Positions 57,264 to 64,000 of a stretch of 64,000 nt of DNA are shown piece after piece. Below the pieces are notes generated by a model. The model was not told where the DNA came from. It worked only from the letters and a program-made list of their open reading frames with translations, and ran no database searches. This DNA is from Rhizobium lusitanum. GTDB taxonomy: Bacteria > Pseudomonadota > Alphaproteobacteria > Rhizobiales > Rhizobiaceae. Location: the NCBI RefSeq assembly GCF_014189535.1, contig NZ_CP050308.1:3461001-3525000 (forward strand). Reading direction: 5' to 3'. A program made the translations under genes and the position numbers. Numbering within the stretch: position 1 is the first letter of the stretch; every line of letters starts with the position of its first letter.

Positions 57264-57455
57264 TACCCCCCCTCCGTCACTTCGTGACATCTCCCCCCAC
57301 AAGGGGGGAGATCGTTTGGAGTTTGCCGCCCGTTTCAGCAAAGCAACTCCGTAAGGTATCAACAGATAGGATGCTTGTTTGGAGCGGGATGGCCCCGCGA
57401 GTTAACAATCTCCCCCTTGTGGGGGAGATGTCGCGAAGGCGACAGAGGGGGGGTA
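57264..57455. repeat. Intergenic palindromic repeat between mutase genes
   Basis: Left arm 57264-57316 and right arm 57405-57455 are nearly exact reverse complements (TACCCCCC CTC...CTCCCCC..., ending GGGGGGGTA). Each arm has its own hairpin (GTCACTTCGTGAC; ATCTCCCCCCACAAGGGGGGAGAT). They enclose about 88 bases. It fills nearly the whole spacer between the two genes and is a different sequence family from the repeat at 22950-23074. Confidence 0.82.
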
Positions 57456-57485
57456 CTGCACTCTCCGCAAACTCCATAGCCATCT

Positions 57486-58826
57486 TCATACCTCCACCTC
57501 ATCCAGCCGCACTGGCCTCAACCCCATACCTCCAGCAACAGAACCAAGCGCTCCCAAAACCACAACCGGCCGCTCCGTCTTTGTCGCAAACAATGTCGTC
57601 CCCACGATTGGCTTCGCCACGCGGCTTACGCGTGCTTCGGCCACCATCGCCGCCAGCTGGCCGCTGGTGATAATCGTCGCCAACCCGCCGTCACGTTCGA
57701 TACCGACAAAGATCTCCCATGCCTTTTCCGCCAGCGCTTCCGTCAGCGCCTCGATGCCGCCCGCGCCTGCGGCGGGATCGATGACGTGATCGAGGTGGCT
57801 TTCGGCGACCAGGACGGTCTGCGTGTTGCGCGCCAGCCGTCGCGCCAGCGGGTCCGGGATGCCGTGGGTAAGGGTATGCGGCAATACAGAAACCTCGTCG
57901 GCGCCACCGGTGCCGGCGGCGAAGACGGCGATGGTGTTGCGCAGGATGTTGGTTTCCGGATCGAGCCGGGTGAGCATGCGGTAGCTCGTTTCCATGAAGA
58001 GATGGGTCGCCGGCGGATTGGAAGCGCCGCAGGCCTCAGCGATGCGCGCGAAAAGCATTCGCGCCGCGCGGGCTTTCGCCATGGTGACGAACTGGTTCTG
58101 ATCGGCCGAAAGGCAGATGCTTGTGGCCCGCAGGATCGTCTCCGCTGCGAAGCCTGCCTGTTCCAGCAACCGCAAATGGCCGACGAGGGAGGCGGCAACG
58201 ACGGCCAGTTCCTGCGCTTCCGTGCCGCCGGCATTGTGCACGGCGCGGCCATCGGCGTTGAGGATCGTGCCGGCACCTCCGGTATCAAACAGGCGCTTGA
58301 AGCTGTCTGCCACCACGTTGGTCGAACTGCCCGACGTGAAGATGTCGAGACCGGTATGCAGGGTCTCGAGCTTGGAAGAGTTGGCAAGGGCCTCGGCAAA
58401 GGCCGGAGAAAAACCGTCCAGGCGCAGCGAGATATGCTTGCCCGCAAGCGCGGTCGCCAATCTCGCCGCTAGTCCACCTGTTTCCTGATCAATGCCTATG
58501 CCAAAGGCTGATGGACTGGCTTTCGATAGGAGATGGGCACCGTCGGCGCCATTGGCGAGATCCGCGTCGAGTTGCGTGAAAGCACGTTCGATGTCCGGGT
58601 CGTCCATGCGCTGGGTGATCGTCCAGGGGACGTCGATCCGGCCGCGGGGCAGTGGGGTGGCGTCGGGGCGGCGGGCGTAGAGCGGTTGGATTTCGATGCC
58701 GTCATCGGTGCGCGATACCAGTGCCTCCTCGAAGTCGGCCCCCTTCAGCGCCCGGTTCACCAACTTGAGCCAGGCATCCCGGTCTACCGGCGCAAAAAGG
58801 TTCGGGTCGAGACTGTCGATATTCAT
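57486..58826 (-). CDS. Methylmalonyl-CoA mutase, small subunit
   Basis: 446 residues. Homologous to the barrel part of the large subunit (NRALKGADFEEALVSRTDDGI, RDAWLKLVNRAL), but without the cobalamin-binding domain, so it is not catalytic alone. It is shorter than the about 600-residue small subunit of propionibacteria. Start ATG 58826. Upstream of the large-subunit gene, on the same strand. Confidence 0.9.
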   Translation of the reverse strand: MNIDSLDPNLFAPVDRDAWLKLVNRALKGADFEEALVSRTDDGIEIQPLYARRPDATPLPRGRIDVPWTITQRMDDPDIERAFTQLDADLANGADGAHLLSKASPSAFGIGIDQETGGLAARLATALAGKHISLRLDGFSPAFAEALANSSKLETLHTGLDIFTSGSSTNVVADSFKRLFDTGGAGTILNADGRAVHNAGGTEAQELAVVAASLVGHLRLLEQAGFAAETILRATSICLSADQNQFVTMAKARAARMLFARIAEACGASNPPATHLFMETSYRMLTRLDPETNILRNTIAVFAAGTGGADEVSVLPHTLTHGIPDPLARRLARNTQTVLVAESHLDHVIDPAAGAGGIEALTEALAEKAWEIFVGIERDGGLATIITSGQLAAMVAEARVSRVAKPIVGTTLFATKTERPVVVLGALGSVAGGMGLRPVRLDEVEV

Positions 58827-58981
58827 GCGATCCTCCGTCTCGCAATGGTCTAACCCAAGCCAGGGCGAGGGAAAACAGGAGTTTGATCTATCGGCGCAAT
58901 ATCTTTGCATCCGACGCCAGCCTCGCGCCAGCCGGGCCGGTCATCATGCGGCTCACTGATCCGTATTCCAACTGGTTCCCG

Positions 58982-59788
58982 ATGATGGCCGATCTTTTGC
59001 CCGTTTCCCGCCTCCTGCCTGCCATAGCGGCTCTTGCTATGCTGTCCGCGTGCAGCATCGTTCCCGATACGGGTGCGACTGATCCCGACCGGTTCGTGCA
59101 GGAGACATCGCCGGTCTTCTACCGGCCCGAAGGCATCGATCCGCAGAAGGTGAAGCGCCTGCCGGTGCAGCCGGTGCCGCAATCACGTGATCTCTTCCGC
59201 ACGCAATTCCACCAGACCTATGGCCTGCCGACCTTCAATCCCGTGCATCAGGCCATGTATGCGCAGGCGAGCGAGGATGATTTCACGCTGCCGGCCATCC
59301 CCTATAAGCGCATCGATCCGCAGTTCCTGCGTCAGGAGGTGGATTACCGGACCAATGAAAGGCCGGGAACGATCGTCGTCGATACCCGGAGCCACTATCT
59401 TTATTTCATCGAGCCGGGTGGCCGCGCCATGCGCTATGGCGTAGGCCTTGGTGCCGCTGGCTATGCCTGGCATGGCAGGGGCATGATCCAGTGGAAAGCG
59501 AAATGGCCGCGCTGGACGCCGCCAGCTGAAATGGTGGCGCGCGAACCGCAGATCAGGCCGATTTCGGCCGAGCGCGGCGGCATGAATCCGGGGCCGACCA
59601 ATCCGCTCGGCGCGCGGGCGCTTTATATTTTCAAGGACGGCAAGGACACGCTTTATCGTGTCCATGGGACGCCGGATTGGCAGTCGATCGGCAAGGCAGC
59701 GTCGTCGGGTTGCGTGCGCATGCTGAACCAGGATGTGATCGATCTCTACAATCGGGTGCCCGATAAAGCGGAAATTGTCGTTTTATAA
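58982..59788 (+). CDS. L,D-transpeptidase, lipoprotein type
   Basis: 268 residues: lipobox LSAC after a hydrophobic start (LPVSRLLPAIAALAML), then a YkuD catalytic domain with HGTPDWQSIG and SSGCVRML (Cys nucleophile). It cross-links meso-diaminopimelate in peptidoglycan or attaches lipoproteins. Start is uncertain (58946, 58982, 58985). Its neighbour 59951-60691 is a clear paralogue with the same order. Confidence 0.9.
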   Translation: MMADLLPVSRLLPAIAALAMLSACSIVPDTGATDPDRFVQETSPVFYRPEGIDPQKVKRLPVQPVPQSRDLFRTQFHQTYGLPTFNPVHQAMYAQASEDDFTLPAIPYKRIDPQFLRQEVDYRTNERPGTIVVDTRSHYLYFIEPGGRAMRYGVGLGAAGYAWHGRGMIQWKAKWPRWTPPAEMVAREPQIRPISAERGGMNPGPTNPLGARALYIFKDGKDTLYRVHGTPDWQSIGKAASSGCVRMLNQDVIDLYNRVPDKAEIVVL

Positions 59789-59950
59789 CGACAGTTTATA
59801 ACAAATTTTCGTGATGTTGCATAAGTGCGATAGCCGTACTCGTTTGCGCTCTTTAGTTTTGCTCCTGTCTCTGCGAATCTCGTGGGAAGCCGAATCAGTT
59901 ATGTTGTCATCGGTTCTTGCTTCCCTTCCAACAGGAATGATGCTGTCGAC

Positions 59951-60691
59951 ATGAGCCTGCCCCCTTCTTTTTCCCGACGAAATTTCCTCGCTTTCGCTGG
60001 TATCGGCGCCGTTTCGACGCTCGCCGGCTGCGCTTCCACGGTCGAAAGCGGCCCTGTCGTCAGCCCGGTGCAGTACACCGGCGCTCCGGCCTCTCGACCC
60101 TTCCGTAGCTGGTTCTCCAGTTATGGTGGCGAACAACCGGATCCGGCCGTGATGTACGCGGCCGTGGAGGATGGCGGATTTATCATTCCGCCTGTGCCCT
60201 ACCAGCAGATCGATCCGCAATTCTATCGTCAGCGCGTTGCCGACCCAACCGGTGAAGCGCCGGGCACCGTCGTCGTTAATACGCGCGAGCGCCACCTGTA
60301 CGTTACCGAAGCGGGCGGCACCGCGATGCGCTATGGCATTGGCGTCGGTCGTGAGGGCTTTGCCTGGCAGGGCCGCGGCATCATCCAGTGGCGCAAGAAG
60401 TGGCCGCGCTGGAACCCGCCGAACGAAATGGTCGCCCGCCAGCCGGAACTGGTCAAGTTTTCCATCGCCAATGGCGGCATGGATCCTGGCCTGAAGAACC
60501 CGCTCGGCGCCCGCGCGCTCTATATCTTCGAGGACAATCAGGATTCGCTTTATCGCCTGCACGGTAATCCGGATTGGCGCTCCATCGGCAAGGCCGTTTC
60601 CTCAGGCTGTGTCCGTCTGCTGAACCAGGATGTCATCGATCTCTACGATCGCGTGCCGGAACGCGCGCCGATCCTGGTAACGCAGGCCTAA
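59951..60691 (+). CDS. L,D-transpeptidase, TAT/lipoprotein type (paralogue)
   Basis: 246 residues. Signal SRRNFLAFAGIGAVSTLAGC combines a twin-arginine motif and a lipobox. YkuD domain: HGNPDWRSIGKAVSSGCVRLL, and shared stretches with the preceding protein (IPYKRIDPQF / VPYQQIDPQF; ARALYIFEDNQDSLYR). Tandem duplication is clear. Both act in the periplasm. Confidence 0.9.
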   Translation: MSLPPSFSRRNFLAFAGIGAVSTLAGCASTVESGPVVSPVQYTGAPASRPFRSWFSSYGGEQPDPAVMYAAVEDGGFIIPPVPYQQIDPQFYRQRVADPTGEAPGTVVVNTRERHLYVTEAGGTAMRYGIGVGREGFAWQGRGIIQWRKKWPRWNPPNEMVARQPELVKFSIANGGMDPGLKNPLGARALYIFEDNQDSLYRLHGNPDWRSIGKAVSSGCVRLLNQDVIDLYDRVPERAPILVTQA

Positions 60692-60729
60692 GCTTGCAGA
60701 GCTTTTCGACAGGGCGGGTTTGGCGGCTT

Positions 60730-61191
60730 TCATTCAGCCGTCAAATTCGCCCTTAGTCGTTGCAGCCGGTCGCGCAGGCTGGCCATTTCATCCATGTCGC
60801 AGCCGGTGGCTTCGCCGATGGAGGCCATGATGGTGCTGACCTGGCATTTCATGCCGGCGCCCTTTTCCGTCAATGAAACGATCACCTGCCGTTCGTCCTT
60901 CGGATCGCGCACACGGCCGATCAGGCTGGCCTGTTCCAGACGCTTCAACAGCGGCGACAGCGTGCCCGAGTCGAGATCGAGCTGCTCGCCGATGGTCTTG
61001 ACCGGCAGGCAGCCTTTTTCCCAGAGCACCAGCATCACCAGATATTGCGGATAGGTCAGGCCGACACGCTCGAGGATCGGCTTGTAGGCGCGATTGAAGG
61101 CATGTGCGGTGGCGTAGACTGCAAAACAAAGCTGCCGCTCCAGCCGCTTTTCCTCATCCGGGATTGCTTGCCCCTGCACCTTGTCTGTCAT
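60730..61191 (-). CDS. ohrR: OhrR, organic-peroxide-sensing MarR repressor
   Basis: 153 residues. MarR winged helix (LDLDSGTLSPLLKRLEQASLIGRVRDPKDERQV in parts), with the reactive Cys22 in QLCFAVYATA at the start, as in OhrR. Represses ohr; oxidation of Cys22 by organic peroxides releases it. Divergent to ohr with shared operator candidates (61250-61287). Confidence 0.94.
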   Translation of the reverse strand: MTDKVQGQAIPDEEKRLERQLCFAVYATAHAFNRAYKPILERVGLTYPQYLVMLVLWEKGCLPVKTIGEQLDLDSGTLSPLLKRLEQASLIGRVRDPKDERQVIVSLTEKGAGMKCQVSTIMASIGEATGCDMDEMASLRDRLQRLRANLTAE

Positions 61192-61249
61192 CGCTGCTCC
61201 ACCATTTTGTTGTTAGTGTCATTGTCACAGGTTCATTTTTTAAAATCAA

Positions 61250-61287
61250 ATCGCAAAAATATGTTGTACACGATTAAATATTGCGAT
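61250..61287. promoter_or_regulatory. Inverted repeat in the ohrR-ohr promoter
   Basis: ATCGCAA (61250-61256) and TTGCGAT (61281-61287) are separated by 24 bases in an AT-rich stretch. A likely OhrR operator, though the spacing is longer than for known OhrR boxes, so each half could be one dimer site. Confidence 0.45.
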
Positions 61288-61323
61288 ATATAAAATCCAT
61301 CCAACCCGCAAAGGAGATCCCAC

Positions 61324-61746
61324 ATGCCTATTCTCTACACGACCAAAGCTTCTGCCACCGGCGGCCGCGCTGGCCATGCTGTTTCCGAAAACGGCGTCCT
61401 CGACGTCACGTTGACCGTGCCGAAGGAGCTCGGTGGGGATGGCGCCACCGGCACCAATCCCGAACAGCTCTTCGCTGCCGGCTATTCCGCCTGCTTCCTC
61501 GGCGCGCTGAAGTTTGTCGCCGGCCAGCAGAAGGTCAAGATTCCGGAAGGCGCCAAGGTGACCGCAACGGTCGGCGTCGGTCCGCGTGAAGATGGCGGCG
61601 GTTTCGGCATCGAAGTGGCCCTGTCGGTTCACATTCCGGGCCTGGACAAGGCTGAGGCTGAAAAGCTCGTTGCCGCTGCCCACATCGTTTGCCCTTACAG
61701 CCATGCCCTGCGCACCTCGACCGAAGTGCCGGTCACGGTTGCCTGA
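61324..61746 (+). CDS. ohr: Organic hydroperoxide resistance peroxidase
   Basis: 140 residues, Ohr/OsmC family. The two catalytic cysteines lie in YSACFLGAL and HIVCPYSHA. Reduces organic hydroperoxides using lipoyl thiols. AAGGAG precedes the ATG by 7 bases. Divergent to ohrR; a strong terminator follows. Confidence 0.97.
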   Translation: MPILYTTKASATGGRAGHAVSENGVLDVTLTVPKELGGDGATGTNPEQLFAAGYSACFLGALKFVAGQQKVKIPEGAKVTATVGVGPREDGGGFGIEVALSVHIPGLDKAEAEKLVAAAHIVCPYSHALRTSTEVPVTVA

Positions 61747-61794
61747 GAATAGGCTTCACCTTCGCACTTGCTGACGGAGCGGAGGGTACAAAAA

Positions 61795-61829
61795 GAGGCG
61801 ACACGCTTTTCGGCGTGTCGCCTCTTTTT
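61795..61829 (+). terminator. Terminator after ohr
   Basis: Perfect 12-bp stem GAGGCGACACGC (61795-61806)/GCGTGTCGCCTC (61813-61824), loop TTTTCG, then TTTTTC. Flanking A's make it useful on both strands. Confidence 0.92.
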
Positions 61830-61834
61830 CTTTG

Positions 61835-61865
61835 CAAGAAAGTTGCTATATATTTTCTTGAGAAA
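61835..61865 (+). promoter_or_regulatory. Operator/promoter of the Xre-RES pair
   Basis: CAAGAAA (61835-61841) and TTTCTTG (61854-61860) are an exact inverted repeat enclosing the AT-rich TGCTATATATT. TTTCT/AGAAA (61854-61858/61861-61865) adds a third half. This fits an antitoxin-bound operator over the -10 region. Confidence 0.5.
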
Positions 61866-61875
61866 GGATTTCGTC

Positions 61876-62259
61876 ATGGCAAATGTTCAAGCGATACATC
61901 ATGCAATCCCCGGTGAGGCTCTGGTCATCACCAAGGCGGCCGTCAATGCCGCAGAGCGGCTGGGATTGAATGCACGCATACTCGCTGATGTCATCGGCGT
62001 TTCGGAGGCGACGGTATCGCGTATGAAACGGCGGGACCATCTGCTGGAACGCCACAGTAAGCCGTTCGAGCTCGCCGTCCTCTTCGTGCGCCTCTTCCGC
62101 TCTCTTGACGCGATCGTCGGCGGCGACGAGGCCGTGGCACGGCAATGGCTGCGCAATTCCAATCTCGCCTTCAGCGCAACGCCGCTTGAAAAGATTACTT
62201 CCATTTCCGGATTGACCGATGTCCTTGCATACTTGGACGCCCGCCGAGCTCTCGTCTGA
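61876..62259 (+). CDS. Xre-like antitoxin with MbcA/ParS toxin-binding domain
   Basis: 127 residues. Helical N-domain with LGLNARILADVIGVSEATVSRMKR (helix-turn-helix), then the C-terminal toxin-binding part (FVRLFRSLDAIVGGDEAVARQWLRNSN). ATG 61876 has AAAGGA 9 bases upstream. Overlaps the RES toxin gene by 41 bases, an unusually long overlap. Confidence 0.88.
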   Translation: MANVQAIHHAIPGEALVITKAAVNAAERLGLNARILADVIGVSEATVSRMKRRDHLLERHSKPFELAVLFVRLFRSLDAIVGGDEAVARQWLRNSNLAFSATPLEKITSISGLTDVLAYLDARRALV

Positions 62260-62971
62260 GGCCCGGCCGATTTCCGGCCGCTATTGGCGGCTGGTGGAGG
62301 CGCAGCATCAAGTCTCGACATTGAAGCTGGTCGACACGCTGGAGGAACAGGCGCTTCTCGAGACCCTTCTGGAAGAGAGCAAGCCGGCTTTGCCGCCGGA
62401 ATGCGCCGGGCTGGATTATCTGCTGGCCACGCCCTTTCGCTACGGCGCGATCTATCCCCATGGCTCGCGCTTCCGGCGGGCAGGGCGGACGTTGGGCGTC
62501 TTCTATGCGTCCGAACAGATCGAAACAGCGCTGGCGGAAATGAGCTTCTACCGGCTGCTTTTCTTCAGCGATTCCCCGCAAACGCCGTTGCCAGCCAACG
62601 CGGCGGAATACACCGCCTTCGCCGCTGCGATTGCGACTGAACAGGCGATTGATCTGACGCTCCCGCCATTGGAGCGCAATCGCGAAGCCTGGGCCGATCC
62701 TGTCAATTACGAAGCTTGCCAGTCGCTCGCCGATGCCGCGCGGGCAGGGAGCGTCGACGCGATCCTCTACCAGTCCGTCCGTGATCCCAAGGGCGGCAAG
62801 AATATCGCGCTTCTGACCGCCCGCGCCTTCGCTGCGCGCGAGCCTGTCGAGCGTCAGACCTGGCGCATCCGGCTATCGCCAACCGGCGTACAGGCACTTT
62901 GCGAGTTTCCTAAAGCCCGTCTCGGCTTCACGCGCAACGATTTCGGCGACGATCCGCGTATGCGGGAATAG
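62219..62971 (+). CDS. RES-domain toxin
   Basis: 250 residues. RES toxins degrade NAD+; the conserved Arg in GRYWRLVEAQ, the Glu in FYASEQIETALAEMSFYR and the Ser in ILYQSVRDPKGGKN are present in order. The longest start overlaps the antitoxin by 41 bases; a later start is possible. Type II pair with the Xre antitoxin. Confidence 0.88.
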   Translation: MSLHTWTPAELSSEARPISGRYWRLVEAQHQVSTLKLVDTLEEQALLETLLEESKPALPPECAGLDYLLATPFRYGAIYPHGSRFRRAGRTLGVFYASEQIETALAEMSFYRLLFFSDSPQTPLPANAAEYTAFAAAIATEQAIDLTLPPLERNREAWADPVNYEACQSLADAARAGSVDAILYQSVRDPKGGKNIALLTARAFAAREPVERQTWRIRLSPTGVQALCEFPKARLGFTRNDFGDDPRMRE

Positions 62972-62974
62972 CGG

Positions 62975-63304
62975 TCAGGCCAGCGTCAGCAGGTCCCGCC
63001 GCAATCCATCGCCGTTACCATTCGGCAATCGCTGTTCCACCTCGGCATGCGTCGCCTCCCAGATCGGCACCGCGGCGGCCAGCACCGCCTTGCCTGACGG
63101 CGTCAGGCTAAGCAGCCGGGCGCGGTGATCCCTAGGATTGGGAAGAACGCTCACCCAGCCCCGCCGCTCCAGCGGCTTTAAGGCCGCTGTCAGCGTCGTC
63201 TGGTCTATTGCGAGCAGGGTCGCGACCGGTTCCATGGGCGCGGGCTGCTGCCTGTTCAGGGACATCATCAGGGAAAACTGGCCGTTGGTAAGCCCGAGCA
63301 GCCG
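62975..63304 (-). pseudogene. MarR family regulator, N-terminus missing
   Basis: The frame reads LLGLTNGQFSLMMSLNRQQP, a MarR core, then DQTTLTAALKPLERRGWV (recognition helix), and ends normally. Upstream an in-frame TGA (63305-63307) stops it, and the first helices of MarR are not found in any frame before 63512. ATG 63268 would give 97 residues without the dimer helix. Probably a 5' deletion. Divergent from the VOC gene. Confidence 0.65.
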
Positions 63305-63512
63305 TCACGACGAATATGAAGACGCCTCCAAGGCGCAATCCTGCTGTCACTGAAGCGTGGGAGATTAGCTGCACGAGGTCGCGGCCGCAGGCCAGAGGGA
63401 ACAAAGATCCGGAGCGCCGTGTTTAGGACTATGGATAGGGCTTGCCAGCCGTGCGAGAGCCGGAGGCAGCCCGTGTAGCCAATCACCGCCGCAAGCAATA
63501 GGGAGAGAGACA

Positions 63513-64000
63513 ATGGCTGCTGCGAAAGGATATTTTGTCTGGTACGAGCTGATGACCACCGACATGGCGGCGGCGGAAGCCTTCTACCGTAAGGTCGTCG
63601 GCTGGGACGCGCAGGATGCTGGCATGCCGGAAATCGAGATGGCCTATACTTTGTTCAGCGCCGGTGCGGGCCCGATCGCCGGATTGATGATCCTGCCGGA
63701 CGAGGCCAAGGCCATGGGCACGCCGCCCTGCTGGACCGGCTATGTCAGCGTGCCCAATGTCGACGAGGCAGCCAAGACGATCCTGGCCAAAGGCGGCAGG
63801 GTCTATCGCGAGCCGGCGGACATTCCGAGTGTCGGTCGTTTCGCCGTTGTCGGCGATCCCTATGGCGCTGCCTTTTGCCTGTTCACACCGTTGCCGGGGC
63901 AGGACTGGGAGGCGCCGGCACCCAACGCGCCCGGCTATGTCGGCTGGCACGAGCTTTATGCCGGCGACGGCCCGAAGGCATTCGATTTCTATTGCGATAT
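63513..64000 (+). CDS. VOC family protein (glyoxalase/bleomycin-resistance fold), partial
   Basis: Runs past the window end. Visible residues: YFVWYELMTTDMAAAEAFYRKVVGW in parts, a first VOC repeat to DPYGAAFCLFTP and the start of a second (GYVGWHELYAGD, FDFY). Double-repeat VOC proteins often bind metal ions and small ligands, but function is not fixed. ATG 63513 has GGGAGAG upstream. Confidence 0.88.
   Translation, partial: MAAAKGYFVWYELMTTDMAAAEAFYRKVVGWDAQDAGMPEIEMAYTLFSAGAGPIAGLMILPDEAKAMGTPPCWTGYVSVPNVDEAAKTILAKGGRVYREPADIPSVGRFAVVGDPYGAAFCLFTPLPGQDWEAPAPNAPGYVGWHELYAGDGPKAFDFYCD

Noticed and set aside
63268..63513. 81-residue minus-strand frame over the region before the VOC gene
   Set aside because: Does not contain the missing MarR N-terminus; a chance frame in GC-rich DNA.

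Overview
The window looks like chromosomal DNA of a fast-growing rhizobium (Rhizobiaceae, Rhizobium-type). The evidence is a RopA-type porin, a betIBA cluster, a class 3 (R. etli-type) asparaginase, a TIGR03808-type beta-helix protein, GC-rich coding DNA and intergenic palindromic mosaic repeats. No nod, nif, phage or CRISPR genes were seen.

Layout. 1-1.7 kb: an AT-rich, foreign-looking P-loop ATPase gene, cut by the window edge and split by a -1 frame change at an A-run. 1.7-5.4 kb: a glycosyltransferase and polytopic membrane protein pair, a lipoprotein and tRNA-Pro(CGG). 5.6-8.6 kb: a pentapeptide-repeat protein, then three methionine sulfoxide reductases (free-Met-SO reductase, MsrB, MsrA) and a DUF6314 protein. 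8.6-9.85 kb: DAHP synthase (aroG) behind an apparent Phe/Tyr transcription attenuator. 10-14.8 kb: porin, a small membrane protein, and a divergent MFS exporter/LysR pair around a perfect 23-bp palindrome. 14.9-19.1 kb: sulfate assimilation (cysH, cysD, cysN) with a divergent Rrf2 regulator. 19-26.3 kb: chloride channel, a RelE-type toxin-antitoxin pair, betA/betB/betI, an HdeD-like protein and an orphan ParD. 26.5-34 kb: an EAL-CBS-GGDEF protein, quinone oxidoreductase, a frameshifted MFS transporter with a divergent SufR-like regulator, a ParDE-like pair, asparaginase and DUF2127. 34-38.8 kb: DeoR and LysR regulators, two glutathione S-transferases and small proteins. 39-49 kb: a leucine-catabolism operon (2-oxoacid:ferredoxin oxidoreductase, ivd, mccB, mccA, HMG-CoA lyase, methylglutaconyl-CoA hydratase). 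49-55 kb: a beta-helix protein, nitrilase-family hydrolase, a DNA exonuclease/DNA ligase pair and an alpha/beta hydrolase. 55-59 kb: both methylmalonyl-CoA mutase subunits, separated by a large palindromic repeat. 59-64 kb: tandem L,D-transpeptidases, ohrR/ohr, an Xre-RES toxin-antitoxin pair, a truncated MarR gene and the start of a VOC protein.

Themes. Sulfur and oxidative stress link the Msr cluster, cys genes, ohr/ohrR and the glutathione transferases. Acyl-CoA catabolism links the leucine operon (acetoacetate plus acetyl-CoA) with methylmalonyl-CoA mutase (succinyl-CoA). Three complete toxin-antitoxin pairs and one orphan antitoxin are present. Many divergent or autoregulated promoters carry clear palindromes.

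Three genes are broken by a single-base frame change (1-1496, HMG-CoA lyase near 48170, MFS near 30360). Two of these lie in A-runs, so sequencing error must be excluded before calling pseudogenes. The least expected find is the aroG leader: a 24-codon, Phe/Tyr-rich peptide followed by a terminator just ahead of the gene.
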